Source: Amanita rubescens
Lineage: Eukaryota > Basidiomycota > Agaricomycetes > Agaricales > Amanitaceae
DNA: 64,000 nt
Assembly (NCBI GenBank): GCA_015039365.1
Contig: WION01000005.1
Coordinates: 930,001 to 994,000 of the forward strand
Direction: 5' to 3'
Position 1 is the stretch's first letter. Every line of letters starts with the position of its first letter. Under the pieces are notes generated by a model. That model saw only the letters and a list, made by a program, of their open reading frames with translations. It was not told the DNA's origin and made no database searches. This document shows positions 11,831-23,824 of the stretch, in pieces. Position numbers and translations under genes: made by a program.

Positions 11831-12863
11831 ATGTCCACCGAGTTTTGGATCACGTACCGCTTTACTTCTCAATTTCACGTCCCGCCCACTACTCAGCTCG
11901 TCGAGCTCGAGAACCCAGATTACAAGCTCACTGATCTGGAAGACGTGCTCGACCACGGTACGTTCAGGGTTTTTTGCACGTCGTGTAACTCACTGATGAT
12001 AGCTGGATTATTAGTGTTCCGCCAAGGCTTCATTGAAGCTAGGTACCGTCCCGTCGTCTGGTGGGAGAAGAGGGATGGAGTTCCAGTCAAGGCTAGCACG
12101 ACTATCGCGTTTCTTCTCAATGAAGGTATCGGCAAATGTCCCGATAACGCTTTGCAGCTTGTCATCGGTAAGCATTGAGTGCCCCCCGAACTGGAGTGCT
12201 GACGCTGACTTGGAAACAGAGGATGCGCCAACGGGCTTGTGGTTCAGCTATATTTACATCCACAATCCGCCTGCCGAGGCTGTTACTCAACGCATCAAGT
12301 TTTCCAGCTTGCAGAAGCGCTTCGAGAAGATCGCGCACGTTACCAACTATGTGTTCGCGCAAGGCTATTTACCGGCCAAGTACCGACCTCATGTGTTCTG
12401 GGAGACCCCTTGTGGCAAGCGAGTCAGCGAATGCGCCTCCGTTGATGAGGTCCTGGTCATTGGTGAGGGCGTCAGCGAGGAGAAACCGTTGCGCCTTGTG
12501 ATTGGTTAGTATCTTCTGACTATGTCTCCGTGGCCGTGAATACTTATTGTTGCTTGTGTAGACGATAAGCACCACCACCATGGACCGTGCGGCGAGCGCG
12601 AGTTTCCTCACTGGCACCATCAACATGAGTGGCCCTTTGAGCGCCATCACCATCATGAACCCTTTGACCATCATCATCGTCCCCACCATGAACCTTTTGA
12701 GCATCACCACCACGAACCTTGCGAACATCGCCATCACCATGAACCCTTGGAGCATCACCACTGGCGCCACGAGTTCCGTGAACATTCCCGCCGCTGCTCT
12801 TCTTGCCCTTCTTCTCCGACTTTAGCAAGCAGCCCCCTCAAGATCACCTCCCGTTTTCACTGA
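11831..12863 (+). CDS. Two-domain protein of unknown function with histidine-rich tail
   Basis: Four exons (11831-11957, 12015-12167, 12220-12504, 12562-12863) give 288 residues with all phases matching; introns are 52-57 nt. The protein has two related domains of about 90 residues: the first holds RQGFIEARYRPVVWWE and ends LQLVIG, the second holds AQGYLPAKYRPHVFWE and ends LRLVID. The shared pattern is QG[FY][IL]xA[RK]YRPxVx[WF]WE. Exon 4 is a tail of clustered histidines (runs such as HHHHEPFDHHH) with interspersed E, P and F, ending in CSSCPSSPT and LKITSRFH. Such tails can bind zinc, nickel or copper, but that is inference. I do not recognise the family. A tandem broken copy lies just upstream. 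Confidence 0.8.
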
Positions 12864-13934
12864 TGTAAAACAAATGTGGCGTACCCTGTGGTGCTTGCTA
12901 ATGATGGTGGTCCTCTTTATGGCATTTCTATTCTTACAACTCGTGAATTTTTTTTTATCGATTGTAAAAAAGGATACTTCTGATTGCGTTGACTGCAAAA
13001 AATCTGATAAGTACCGTGTCTTCAATAAAGCTCAATAAATGTGTCTTTTTTGTCTTGTTTATCGACTCGTGTGAATGAGATTAGTGTTTTGTTCCCATCT
13101 TGTGCGTCGAAGTTGCAAGTATCGTTGTGGATATTCGTTGAAAAATGTGCATTGTGGGCGAGTTGGAACCCATATCAGTTCTAGTCACCTGGTCACAGAT
13201 TTGCGTTGGTGATATTCCCACGATATCTAGGACAGGTATTGGTATGCTTGGTATCCATTTTTCGGTATACTACTGGTTGGCTGACCCAACTACTCTTCTT
13301 GGTTCAACAATCTTGTTGTTCCTTCGCAAATTCTGTCTCGTTGCCCTCTTCATTATTCCGTTACTATCTTTGTAATGTTTATCGCGCGTGGTCGTTCGCT
13401 AAACACTATGACAAAGTTTGGAAGCGTTTCCGATGGCATCGAAGCCGAAGCCATACGGTGAATTGATGAGATCAGTCTTCTGCGCTGTTCGTGTCATCTG
13501 GTCGGCAGTCTCTGCCTGATTAGGTGGCGGCGGACGCCAGGCGGCCGTACGAGTACCATGTTTATTACACACGGATGACTTGACGTCGAGCTTCGGTGTC
13601 GGATTATATAAACGGAAGGCTAATCTAATCGCTGCGATCTGTTCGGCGAAAGTATGAGCAGGACCGAGTTTTTTGTTTATGGGAAGAGGACATACGGTTC
13701 CTGGGTAAACATGACCGAGGCCGAGGGCAGCGTATGGTCGTGGGTGTCCGTTGGCCGGCATTGATATCGCGTATGGAAATAATGGGGGGGGTATGTAATA
13801 CAAGTGGGAACACTAGTATAGAGGACGGGATATTATTATAAGCCGTAACTTCGGTCATCGGGCATGCCCGAGGGTCTGACTAGAATCGAGTGTGAACATG
13901 AGGTAGTAAGGTCGTGGGCTTGACTAATACTTAC
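12864..13934. other. Intergenic with one doubtful ORF
   Basis: An open frame on the minus strand (13399-13803, 134 codons) contains FAEQIAAIRLAFRLYNPTPK and a Pro-rich stretch but has no family resemblance and no supporting splice chain. It could be a 3' UTR or a separate small gene. The rest is featureless. Confidence 0.35.
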
Positions 13935-14390
13935 CTAGTCGTCCTCACTAGTGTCTTTGTCGACGGCGTGCATGACGCAAGTCTCTGGTTCAGAGACAGT
14001 TTCCAGAATAAGGCTAATGATTTTGTAGGCCTCGTCGTATCGAATGGTACAAATGAGGTCTTCTTGCCATCGATGACGACTCCTACGCCATGTCCAGATG
14101 ACGGTTGCATCTGCAGTGACGGAAGACGTTTCTGCATCTGCCTCGAGGTGATTTATGACGAGGGGTGCGCGAGTGAAATGGGCAGAGATGAGGTCGAAAT
14201 ATGAACGGACAGCGTTTGGCCCGGTCATGCGACATAATCGGGAAACACGGCCGTCTGGAAGGAGCGCAGGTGTATGCTGGAGTTGGATGAGGTGTGTAGT
14301 TGAGAAGTGAGAGAGCATGCGTATTGGCGCTGCATTCTTTGAAAAATCCGCGAAAAAGGCGGTTGCAGCGTCAAGGAGTGGGTTTGACAT
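13935..14390 (-). CDS. Small NTF2/SnoaL-fold-like protein
   Basis: Single exon of 151 residues from MSNPLLDAATAFFADF to TSEDD. The layout fits the SnoaL/NTF2 cone fold: an N-terminal helix followed by LSHFSTTHLIQLQH, GPNAVRSYFDLISAHF, then strands HLEADAETSSVTADATVIWTW and LICTIRYDEAYKIISL. This fold is widespread in small cyclases, isomerases and uncharacterised stress proteins; substrate cannot be told. The first ATG in the longer open frame lies further upstream (14540), but the 14390 start gives the normal family length. A GTAAGT follows the stop codon directly, so an intron in the 3' UTR is possible. Confidence 0.65.
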   Translation of the reverse strand: MSNPLLDAATAFFADFSKNAAPIRMLSHFSTTHLIQLQHTPALLPDGRVSRLCRMTGPNAVRSYFDLISAHFTRAPLVINHLEADAETSSVTADATVIWTWRRSRHRWQEDLICTIRYDEAYKIISLILETVSEPETCVMHAVDKDTSEDD

Positions 14391-14890
14391 GGCCTCAGTT
14401 TCATAATGCGCGGAGTGGCAAAACAAAATATGAATTACGTAATTGATTCCGAGGCAAGCTTCAACTATCTCACACATTCGGATCTTGCGAAGCGTGCGCT
14501 GTACAACAAGCCCCTGGATAACCAACCCAATTTCCCGCATATATATACGGCGCCGGTAATAAGGACTTGCATATTGGATACACAGACTATCCGGCGGCTA
14601 AATACGACGTTGTCGTTCCGGCTTAGGCTGGATACGGAGTGATATCACTGTATGCGTATGATTAGACCCCAGTTGGAGAATGATAAACCTTGGTACTGTC
14701 CGTCTCTAGACGTTCGCTTTTAAGCCTACGACCCTCCTGAGCTTAGGGGTACGACGGAACATGAGGGGTCATTATGGGTCATGATCTTTGACGGCAGTGA
14801 GACGACAGGATGCATTACACATAAATATGGCCTGGTCCGTCCCAAGGTATCTAACACCACTTCCAACCATGACAATGCGCCAGGCACCGT
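14391..14890. other. Intergenic holding the left copy of a 110-bp repeat
   Basis: Positions 14717-14830 repeat at 15687-15800. Both begin GTTCGCTTTTAAGCCTACG and continue with alternating identity through GACGGAACA and GACAGGATGC. Nothing else was recognised. Confidence 0.55.
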
Positions 14891-15800
14891 TCAAACAAAG
14901 ATCGCTTTCCATTTACCATTTCCAAAGTCTCTAAATCCAAAGCTGTTTTGAGTTAGACTATAGCAAAAACGTTGGTACTACACCTCCCGTGAGTCGAACG
15001 AATGCACTCACCAGGCTAGTTCAGGTGTGTAATCTGATCTAATCTTTGACCTAGCATATGTACGGACGTAATTCGCCTTTATATAGTTGGGCAGGGAGGC
15101 TTCCTTTTGAGGAAAGTACTCTGGGTCATCGTTTTGTATGATAAAAATGACGTTTGGTAGCACGTTATCTTCGCTCGGGCCCTCGTTGATCGCAAGTCTA
15201 AGTAACCTCTTCGTATCTCTGAGATAGAAGCCCTCGTGGACGACTTCCATCTCAGGCTGCATTGTTGTCCAAATTCCTTTGATGATGGCCTTGTGACCCT
15301 CGTATTCACCAACGTATCTGTATGAGGGGAAACCCATTTTGCCGATGATGGGCTCCACATTGTCTTGGGGATGGGCCCGACGATGCTCCCAGAGTTTTTT
15401 AAAATCGCTTGAACCAAGTTGATGTATCAAATCAGTGCCATGAAGTTGGGATTTAAGTTCATCCATGCTCATTGGTAGTTGCTTCGGTGGAGCCCTCTAG
15501 ATAAAACTGGTTAACCGTACGTCGAGAGGTGCAAGGTATCAAGAGACGTACTGGGGGTTGGCCTTTCGCGCGTACGTTAGAGACGAAGAGGAGGAGGAGG
15601 ATGGGAATTATACTAGAGAGTAGCATTGCTAGTTGTGAGTCTTTCGTTTTGAAGCTGAAGGCCTGCCTGGATTGAAAGGGTTCGCTTTTAAGCCTACGGA
15701 CCCCCCGAGTTTCGGGATATGACGGAACACGACAAGTCGTTATGGATCATGATCTTGATTCAATATGATGGCGACAGGATGCTTCAGAATGACCTAATAT
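14717..15800. repeat. Direct repeat pair bracketing the secreted-protein gene
   Basis: Copies at 14717-14830 and 15687-15800, same orientation, estimated by eye at roughly 75-80% identity. No target-site duplication or terminal inverted repeats were seen, so a transposon cannot be claimed. Confidence 0.6.
14891..15626 (-). CDS. Small secreted protein, unknown family
   Basis: Three exons on the minus strand (15552-15626, 15012-15496, 14891-14942) give 203 residues with all phases matching. It starts MLLSSIIPILLLLFVSNVRA, a strong signal peptide with a likely cut after VRA. The mature part has no Cys-rich pattern; it holds GFPSYRYVGEYEGHKAIIKG and VIFIIQNDDPEYFP and ends CFGFRDFGNGKWKAIFV. I recognise no enzyme motif. 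It could be a small secreted effector-like or cell-wall protein. It is flanked on both sides by copies of a 110-bp direct repeat, as if the gene had moved or duplicated as a cassette. Confidence 0.7.
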
Positions 15801-16261
15801 GGATCGTGGCTGTTGCATTGACCAGCAGGGTAGACGCAAGTGACAGGACGTTCGCACTCCTACCAAAAAACAGGTGATGAGATACTTTTTCCAAACCGTC
15901 GCGATATCTGCCCCGCTAGTCCACTGGCTGCTTGCCGTCTCATATATCTAGGGCCTATCTTATCAACACCGCTTGCTTGTCGTGCCCGTCGCCGTGCTTT
16001 TTGTGACTCGCCGACGAGCACTATTTCCTGGCCGCGGGCCTTTCCAGCGGTGCAACAAGTTTTGGCTGAGCACGTCCGTTTCGCGTTTTTGACGCATACA
16101 TGCATGTCAGTTTCCCGTATAGAGTACAGCAACGGTGATGCTATGTATAGAAGATATCATTAGTCAGCTTAATAATCAAATTCTCATTCACCGTTACGTA
16201 AGCGATAAACGACCCTTTCTGTTTGTCGTCGTCGTCGATGCTCAGCTGAGAGTCTACTCAA
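15801..16261. promoter_or_regulatory. Upstream region of the Ser-rich protein gene
   Basis: No supported gene. It lies directly before the ATG at 16262 and should contain its promoter. CT-rich and GTCGTCGTC runs precede the start. Confidence 0.4.
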
Positions 16262-19200
16262 ATGCCACTCCGCTCATCCATCAGCATACAGCATGATAGA
16301 CCTTCTTCAGCCATTTATATAGGGAACTCCGCTCTCAATCCTACCACATCCACTTCTGCCACCACATCAACTCAACGGCGACCCCCAAGTATCTCCAGCA
16401 TCCCCCCAAGTCTGCCAGACCTCCCAGAACCTCCCAGTCCAGTCCTCAGCAGTAGCTCTGGCCTTCCATCACCACCAGCAACAAATTCGACAGGTAGCGG
16501 TAGCGCGGGTGATCCCATCAGTGCAACGAACACAGGTCCGCGCCGTCCACTCACTTACACCACCCCAAACACGCGAAAAAACCCAACTGGTCGTATTTCG
16601 CGTCATTCTATTAGTTCGGTCGGAGACCCGGACGTAGAGGGTGATGGCGACCCATTGGATGAGGACCACACTGCCCGTTTTCGCTCCGCGGCCCTCGGAA
16701 GACACGCCAAAACGGCGGCGGCGTCAGGCGAGAACGTTGTCGCATTACAGAGAGTTAAGAGTCTGGCAGAAAGAAACAAACTAGTGCGTAAACTCAATTC
16801 GCTTGGTTCCCAACACTGATCATGGCAACGCCCAGGCACTCGACAAACTGACCGTGATGGCCCGTTTGACGCCCCCATCGACTAGAAACTCACAAGCATC
16901 TTCTCCTATATCTTCACCGTCTTCGCCTTCTTCATCCGGTCGCTCTCGCAACCGTACTTCTCTTCCACCACCTCCTCAAGAACAACCTTTGTCGGGCTCT
17001 GAGACCGAGCGAGAATCATTTTACACGCACCATACCAACATTTCCAGCCCCTCATTGTCCCACATGGCCAACTCGGCCCAGACATCCACTGCCACGTACC
17101 AAACGCCGCCCCCACGCTCAAACCACCACCGCATTGCTTCCCTTTCCTCCGCTTCCTTATCAACGCCCTACCTCCCATCAACTTCGCGAGTGTTTCAAAC
17201 GCCACCTCCCCATGCACAGCCCCTTACCAAAACGCGGTCGACAGGGGGTGCTAATACCACACCTAGCAGCGGTTCAGGTAGCCGGACAAGATTAACGCTA
17301 GCATCCACCTCTAGTTCCAGCACTAGCAAGAGCAAAGAAGACAAACCCACTACTGGCAGCCCGAAGAGGAGGCGGATAAGCGGATCGGGTGGAAGCGTAT
17401 TGACAACACCGAGTGTGGCATCTACAAGTTCCGAAGTCAACGGCGAAGACCCGCGTAGTCAAGTTAGGAGAAATAATGCGATCAGGGAGGAAGAAACTGA
17501 CGTGGTGCAAGCCGCTCTAGCGGCTGTCGCGTCTTCTCGGTCGGGGCAACTCGTTGGACGTGAAAAGGCGTCACGTTCTACCTAGGGAGCACTGCAGAGA
17601 CGAAGTGGTAGTTGAAGATGACGTGAGCGTGTTTTATTTTTCCCTTTTTCACGCATTGTTGACGCGCATATATGTTAGTATCCTGCTGATCCCGTCACGC
17701 CCTATCGTTATGGGGGTACGGCAAGTCAGTTGCGAAGTATTGATAGAGAAAAAGCCGAACGCGGAAAAGGGCAAAGAGAGGCGGGAGATTCCGCGTGGTG
17801 GTAGTGCCGAGAGTGCTCTTGCCTCGTCTGATCTTCCAAGGAGGATCACGGTCGGGGAAGCGCTCAAAGCCCTTGGATTCAGCCCAAAAAGGAATAGAAC
17901 AGCGGGAGAGAAGAGAAGCGAACGAGGGGGGAGAGAGTTCCTCGATGACGATGTGTTCGAGGAGAGGGCGCGGTCAGGCGAGCTTGTAGGGAGAAGACCC
18001 AGTTCCAAGAGAGCAGGAGAGAGACCCAATGGGGTTGAGGTCGGCGACGTCCTTGTCCCACAGGAGATATTCCAGTCGGAGCCGGAGTCGTACGGCCAAT
18101 ATTTCGGATGACGAAGACAGCGATGGCAAAGAAAACGATATTATGAGAACAGCCCCTGCGGGCTTGCGCTCATACAGGCATACTTACATCACCCCTCAAG
18201 AACCCGAACGCGATTCAGTCCACCTCTCGTTGATGAAAAAAGAAAGGGAACGGGAACGGGAGAGGGGCCGAGATATAATTACCGGACGGTCAATGACTTC
18301 GCTCAGCAAGTATACGGCAATGTCGACTCCAGTGCATGTTCATCAAACCGGTTCTTCCTCCTCTGTCGTTTCCGGTAACCTGCCGCAACAAGGCGCAGCG
18401 TCATATAGCAGTCGGCGGGGCTCGACTCAGATCATGTCGAACCATACGGGAAATACTGCCGGCGGAGATAGCGAGCGGGCAGCCTCCCGCCTCAGCGCTC
18501 TCGTACCCATCGAGCGAACGGAACACGCACGACTCATGGCAGACTCATTCTCCATGTTTGAAGGACACATGGCTCGGATGTTGTCCAGTGAGGGCTCCGC
18601 CCTCAACTCCGTTTATATCTCCGAACTTGTCAGAGCAGCGCAGGGCGTTGTCTCTTCTGCAGATCGGTTGAATGCACTGCTGCGTAGTGCGAGTAAGAAC
18701 GCCGTCGACATGGAGATTGACGCAGAGGTCGCGGATGATATCGAAGCGGAGACTGGGGGTAGAGGCAATGCCGGGATGTACAGCGCAAAAGACATGGTGC
18801 ACGTGTGGAAAAGGGTCAATGCGGATTACAAGGATGGTGTCAAGGCGAGCGACGAGCTGGTTCGCGGGATTACGAGCTTTTTGCTCGGAATTGGCAAGGT
18901 GTTGAGGGATGTTGGTTCGGATGGTGCTTCCGTGGCGTCGTCAGCCTCCGTTGCCAGTACCAGCTCGCACATGCGGAGCGTTAGCTTGAACGATGAAGAC
19001 ATCATCAGGTCGAGTCCCTCGTTGAGTGGTAGCAGCGGAGCTGGTAGAAGGAGCGTGGATATTGGGAGGAGGACATGGGAAACTTCACCTCACGTCACAG
19101 CGGTGGCAGCAGCCGCAGCAGAAAACCCGAGAGAGGAAGCATACAGGCGGCTGACGATGATGCGGCCTTCGTCATCAAGCCGTCCGAGGGAACGTGATCA

Positions 19201-20137
19201 AGACGTGCGCTATGAAAGTCCGCTGACGGCTTATCCTTCTCAGCACGAGTTTGTTACTCCTGCATCTTCAAAAAGCTTGCGACGGTTACTCATGCCCCGC
19301 GAACAGAGGGAGCAAGAACGGGAAGAACGACTTAGTAGGATGTCATCCTCAGAGGATCTGGTCGCATCGACGTCTCAAGATACCATTGTACCGTGCGACC
19401 CTTCACCTTCTCCGGCGCCCCGGATACGTGATTCATACCACAAGCCCTTGCCGCCTCTGTCAATCCCAAAAGCACTACCAAGTCTGCCATCAGCTACCTC
19501 GTCACGTCAACAGAACAGGTCACCTGAGCAAGATTACAACGATCTATTAGAAGAAGCGAGCGGTCGCGGTCATGAACGAAGGAAAGCATCCAACGCTTCG
19601 CTTTCCACCATTCGCGCGGCTTCCATCCATTCTTCTTATTCCACCTATCCCGCCGTGTTGAACCCCAGTGGCGGAGGGGCAACGACAGCTGTAACCGCTC
19701 ATACCGTTTCGAATTCGACACCTGAATCAACACCTAGCATCAGTAGCTCGTCGGTATTGTCTAGTGCAGAGTCGAGGAGGAACCTCCGATCTATTATCAC
19801 GTTCTCAAGGCCCTCAACGGAGAGCGTGCCCACTTTGGCAGGGTTGCAACAACAGTACGAGGAGCGACAAAGATCGACAACGAATGAGGTGAGGACATCT
19901 GTCCCCCCTCCCTCCTCCACGCCCATGTCAGGTTCTGAGACGGAAAGACCACCGAAACGGCAAACGTGGGGTGCGAGAACGGGACAATTAGCCAGAGGGA
20001 TGTCCATGGCTGATGCGGGGAGCGTTGACGATTTCGGTCGAATGTCGCTGGGACGAGCGGCTGACCGAAGTGCTGCATCATCATTTTCGACGAGGAAGGA
20101 GAGGAGGACGGTGACGGAGCTTTTTCAGAGGAGCTGA
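16262..20137 (+). CDS. Large Ser/Pro-rich, mostly disordered protein, gene model uncertain
   Basis: Exon 1 (16262-16783) opens MPLRSSISIQHDRPSSAIYI; an intron at 16784-16835 (branch CACTGAT) joins ERNKL to ALDKLTVMARL. The frame then changes near 17560 and again between about 17990 and 18029; a probable intron starts at 17625 (GTGAGCG after VVVEDD). The last open stretch 18029-20137 holds an ordered part with LVPIERTEHARLMADSFSMF and DMVHVWKRVNADYKDGVKAS between long Ser, Arg and Pro-rich tracts, and ends ERRTVTELFQRS. Low-complexity tracts suggest a phosphorylated regulator or scaffold; no enzymatic motif is seen. One gene is likely since tract style and frame continuity persist, but two adjacent genes or single-base errors are possible. 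Confidence 0.5.
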
Positions 20138-21068
20138 GGTGATACTTGTTTGCTTGCTTGGTGTGTTACTTTTGGGTGTGCTGTGCGCATGTTTGTGGAA
20201 GGTGAGTTGGTTCTATTGCATTGGGTTTTTTTGCAGGTCTGATGATCGGAGAAGCCAGGTTTGGGGACGAATCTGTTATGGTTTGCCCGTGCCCGTTGCG
20301 GGTGACAGGACTGTTGGCTGCGGCACGCGACGTGCTGCCGTCACAAGCTTTACTGGCCGTTAGTGAAGTTCCAAAACGCTCTTTGATGCTTTTTCAACTC
20401 TTGTTATGTGTTCCTTTTTGTCACTCTTTTTTTTCATTCTTGATGGCTTCACGACTGCACGCGCGTAAATTATGGCCACGACTTGGCATGCCATGATGAT
20501 GACCAATACCTTGTTCACGCATCTCTCTCTCTTTATTTGTCTCTTGCAAGCATTTTGTGCTAGACCCATCATCGCTAGGCGTGTCTGTTGTTGATACGTT
20601 GGGCCTGGAGTCGATCTTCCTCTCTCTCACTCTCTTGTCTCTCAGTCCCTTGTTTGTACATATCATGCCGCAACATGATAGAAAGCATGCATCATGTATT
20701 TGTTCTCCTTCCTCATCATTGTTTACGATTTGGACTATGGTGTATATCGTAAGAATAATTAATCGCAATTCCGTAAAAAATACAGTCATGGTCATGTGTG
20801 TTCGGTTCGTGAAGTGAAACTGTGCTGCCTCGCCTTTGATTAGCGAGGGCTTTGCCTAGTCTGCTAGTGTTATTCCATCAAGCTCGCCTTGGACGTTCCT
20901 CCTGTCGTTCAATCTGCTCGTATCAATAGCCCACCACCAACCAATCACTTAAATCCATGACCCGTCCATCTAACCGATGAACCTTGCCCGCATACGTTCT
21001 ATGACACTACGCACCAAACATTGGCAATGTGTGAGCTTCTTTCCAATTATGGCGCGCTATAAGATGTT
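20138..21068. other. Intergenic
   Basis: CT-rich and T-rich tracts follow the stop of the Ser-rich gene. No coding or RNA gene was supported. The right end is the promoter side of the gene at 21102. Confidence 0.45.
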
Positions 21069-21101
21069 ATGACATCATTGTCGGTTTCAGGTCTCCAGAG
21101 C

Positions 21102-22474
21102 ATGAACAAGCCCGCAGAAGCAGAAGTTGAAGAACCTGCTACCGGCCGAAAGAGAGCAGGTAGCACGCTAACTAGGAAGCCGCGGGTCACAAGCACAAAA
21201 GGAAAAGCGAGAGGAAAGAAAGCCGCGAAGCAGGGGGAAACTGAAAAGACAGAGGAGGGGGAGAAGGAAGTCAAAGACGAGGAAGCGGAGACGGAACCAA
21301 ACGTTGGCAAAAAAAGAGGAGCTACGGGAGGTGATCCTGAGACTGAAGGAAAGGAAAGGCCGAAGAAGAAAGGGAGAAGAGGGCCGAGGAGGAAAGAAGT
21401 GGAGGTTGTGTACAAAGAGGGTGCGCTGAACGAAATTTCTGGATGTTTTGCATTCATCAAGCGTGGAGGCTAATAGGCACGATTGAACGTGGTCATATCT
21501 ACTTTTTTTATCGCCCCAAAGTGCAGAAGGAAGAAGTAGAGTCATTGGAGGACGTCCGAAACTTGAACATGCTGCTTATCCCACGACCTGCGGAATGGAT
21601 GACATCTGTCGAGGCTGCAGCTCAAAAAGCACAAGAGGGAACAGTCGAGAAGGCAGAACCACCTGAGGCAGAGATGAAAGTCTTGGCTCCAGGGGCAGAT
21701 GTCGTGCCCGCACCTGAGTCAGTTGATACTACCGAAAAGCGCTATAGGACGATTATCGTTGGGAGGAAACATCTTCCGACGGAGGAACTGATGAAGGGTT
21801 CTGGTAGTCGCAAGCGACCCGTGTTTTGGGCAACGGTAACCAGCGTGGGTGACGATCTTGAATCACTGGAGAGAGGTCTGGGAGAAAAGACATATGAAAC
21901 AGCGACCAGAGGAACCAGACACGAGGCTTCTGCAAGATTGGCAGCCAGAGGAGTATACGCGATCGTAAACAAAGAAGCCCCTCACGTTCCCTCGAAGCGC
22001 GAAAGCCACTTTGCGTATTGCATTTCTCATCCATCGGCGGACTCGTTCGGAGATGTACAGCATGAATTGGGTATTTTGCCCGCTGCAGCATTCATTCTTC
22101 AGGTCAAGAATCCGTTGGCGCCCGCGGTGGGACCGCGTCAGGTTCAAACGTCCATGAAGGGGGAGTATTCTCCAGAATTGATGCGTGCCGTATTTGGGGC
22201 GGCGACAGGAGGCAAAGGCAGGCACGATTACGGTTTACGTTTCGCGCCTTGCGAGACACCTGAGTTATTGAACTACACCGGTTCTCAGTTACTTTTCATC
22301 GCAGCGAGGGAGGGTCTAGAAGGAGTGGAAGAAACTATTGGTGAAGAGAGAGGAAAAGCATTAGCAGAGGCCGAGGAAAAGGACGAAAAGGAATCTGTTG
22401 AGAAAATTTATCGAGAACTGGGCTTCGACATGGAGCAATTTCCTGCTGAACCGTTAAAGGGGGAGTGGATCTGA
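21102..22474 (+). CDS. Conserved fungal protein with Lys-rich N-terminus
   Basis: Two exons (21102-21420, 21477-22474) with a 56-nt intron (GTGCGC donor, GCTAATAG end) give 438 residues; the junction reads VVYKEGTIERGHIYFFYRPK. The N-terminal third is a disordered, highly basic and acidic stretch (KGKARGKKAAK, KKKGRRGPRRK), typical of nuclear proteins. The conserved part includes LLIPRP, RTIIVGRKHLP, RPVFWATVTSVGDDL, HFAYCISHP and LLFIAAREGLEG. I recall fungal relatives often carried under the name BTB domain transcription factor, but no BTB fold is evident here. An in-frame ATG at 21069 would add 11 residues. Confidence 0.75.
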
Positions 22475-22930
22475 ATGATGCAAAATGTATTGTACGTTAC
22501 AATAATGTAAGCGACATGACATATGCAGATGTGCAAGTCTGAGCGACGCGTCTGCGAGATTGGATCACAACAGATACCTGCAACCAATTGGATGGCTCGA
22601 CGCACTTGGATCTTTGATGGTACACCTTTAAGCATCGCGTGCCACAAGTGACGCCATAAATCAAAGCTGATCACCCTGAAAAGGCGAAACAAAGCCAGGT
22701 GCCTCTGCGTCTTCGCGCAAAAGATTGACAGACGCGATGAGGGGAAATACAAAAGATGGCCCGGTTTTCATTTCGCTTGCTTTCATGGGCACAGCAGCAA
22801 CGAGAGGCAAGATCAGAGAACGCCAGCGTATAAGTACAGCGCTGGTGCTGTGTCTTGAGTACATTCGACAGCACTCACTTCGCGTCTTTTAGTAAGATCC
22901 TTCCCTAGTTTTCAAGGCGCTGTATCTAAC
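22475..22930. promoter_or_regulatory. Intergenic, promoter of the 22931 gene
   Basis: No gene was seen. GTATAAGTACAGCGCTGG near 22830 is a possible TATA region about 100 bp before the next ATG. Confidence 0.4.
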
Positions 22931-23551
22931 ATGGCCACTGGGCACGCTTTCCAGAACGACTTTTGTCACTGCCTCGATATCACCATGTCCGACGAAAAAA
23001 ACAAGAACCGTCTTTTCATCACGCTCCAGTACCGCTTGGAGAGACCCGGTTTCCACTGGGGTTTACTCCTTTCGCCCAAGTCGGAAAGCGAGGATAGAGA
23101 GGAAAGGGACTCCCACCTCTTCCATGTTATCAACACCTTTTCGCCTGGAGTGCCTGTCGGTTCAAAGCAAAAACCGGGCTGGCGTTACGAGGAGAAACCA
23201 GTAAATGTGCTAAGGAGCCATACTATGACGGCGCGAGTTCTTATCGCCAAGCTAACTGGTACCGAGTCAGTCAAGGTGCAAGCGCAGCGCATTCATCGCG
23301 TTCTACGCAATATGCTGCTAGTTCAGGACGACGAGCGGTGGACTTGTAGAGTGTGGGTTGAGCAAGCGTTGACGGCGCTAAAAGCATTGGGCGGTGAGTT
23401 TGGCGCGATTCCAGACATAAAAGAAGGAGGCAGCTTGGAGCAGGAGGTCAAGGACTTTGCGGAGAAGGCAAAAGCGAGTATCCTGAAGGGAAAGATGATT
23501 ATAAGCCCAAAGGATCTTGCTCAGCTTGATTTGAGGGGCCGACGATGTTAG
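22931..23551 (+). CDS. Intronless 206-residue fungal protein of unknown function
   Basis: Uninterrupted frame from MATGHAFQNDFCHCLDITMS to LDLRGRRC. The core pattern GFHWGLLLSPKSES, then LFHVINTF, then GWRYEEKPV and a C-terminal helical part with VWVEQALTALKALG, is found in a basidiomycete-expanded family of small proteins that I recall only as a domain of unknown function. The layout (HW.LLL.PK, F.V.N, W.YE) resembles NlpC/P60-like or papain-like small folds in order of elements, but the catalytic Cys is not evident, so no activity is claimed. Confidence 0.7.
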   Translation: MATGHAFQNDFCHCLDITMSDEKNKNRLFITLQYRLERPGFHWGLLLSPKSESEDREERDSHLFHVINTFSPGVPVGSKQKPGWRYEEKPVNVLRSHTMTARVLIAKLTGTESVKVQAQRIHRVLRNMLLVQDDERWTCRVWVEQALTALKALGGEFGAIPDIKEGGSLEQEVKDFAEKAKASILKGKMIISPKDLAQLDLRGRRC

Positions 23552-23824
23552 AGACTTCAGTTTCAGTATTAAAAAGTTCTAGATGTGATTAATACATTGT
23601 TTGATTAATTGGAAATGTGCACTCACTCTTCATAAATGTTTTCCGAGGGCTGGCATTTCACAGAGCGGGCATGGAGAGCGTGGTTCACGATAGATGAATA
23701 GGATGCGGACGACAAAGGCTGAGAAGAACGGTTGCAGAAGCTACTCGCCCAGAAAACCCAAACCCAGACCTTATATTTCTAGATTGGTTACGCGTTAGCG
23801 AGCAGAGATGTTTACTTACTAGGC

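Noticed and set aside
13399..13803. 134-codon ORF as a gene
   Set aside because: No family resemblance, no splice link to its neighbour and a composition not clearly coding; mentioned only as doubtful.
14985..15012. T-arm-like GTTCGACTC suggesting a tRNA
   Set aside because: It lies in a predicted intron and no acceptor stem, D-arm or anticodon arm can be paired around it.
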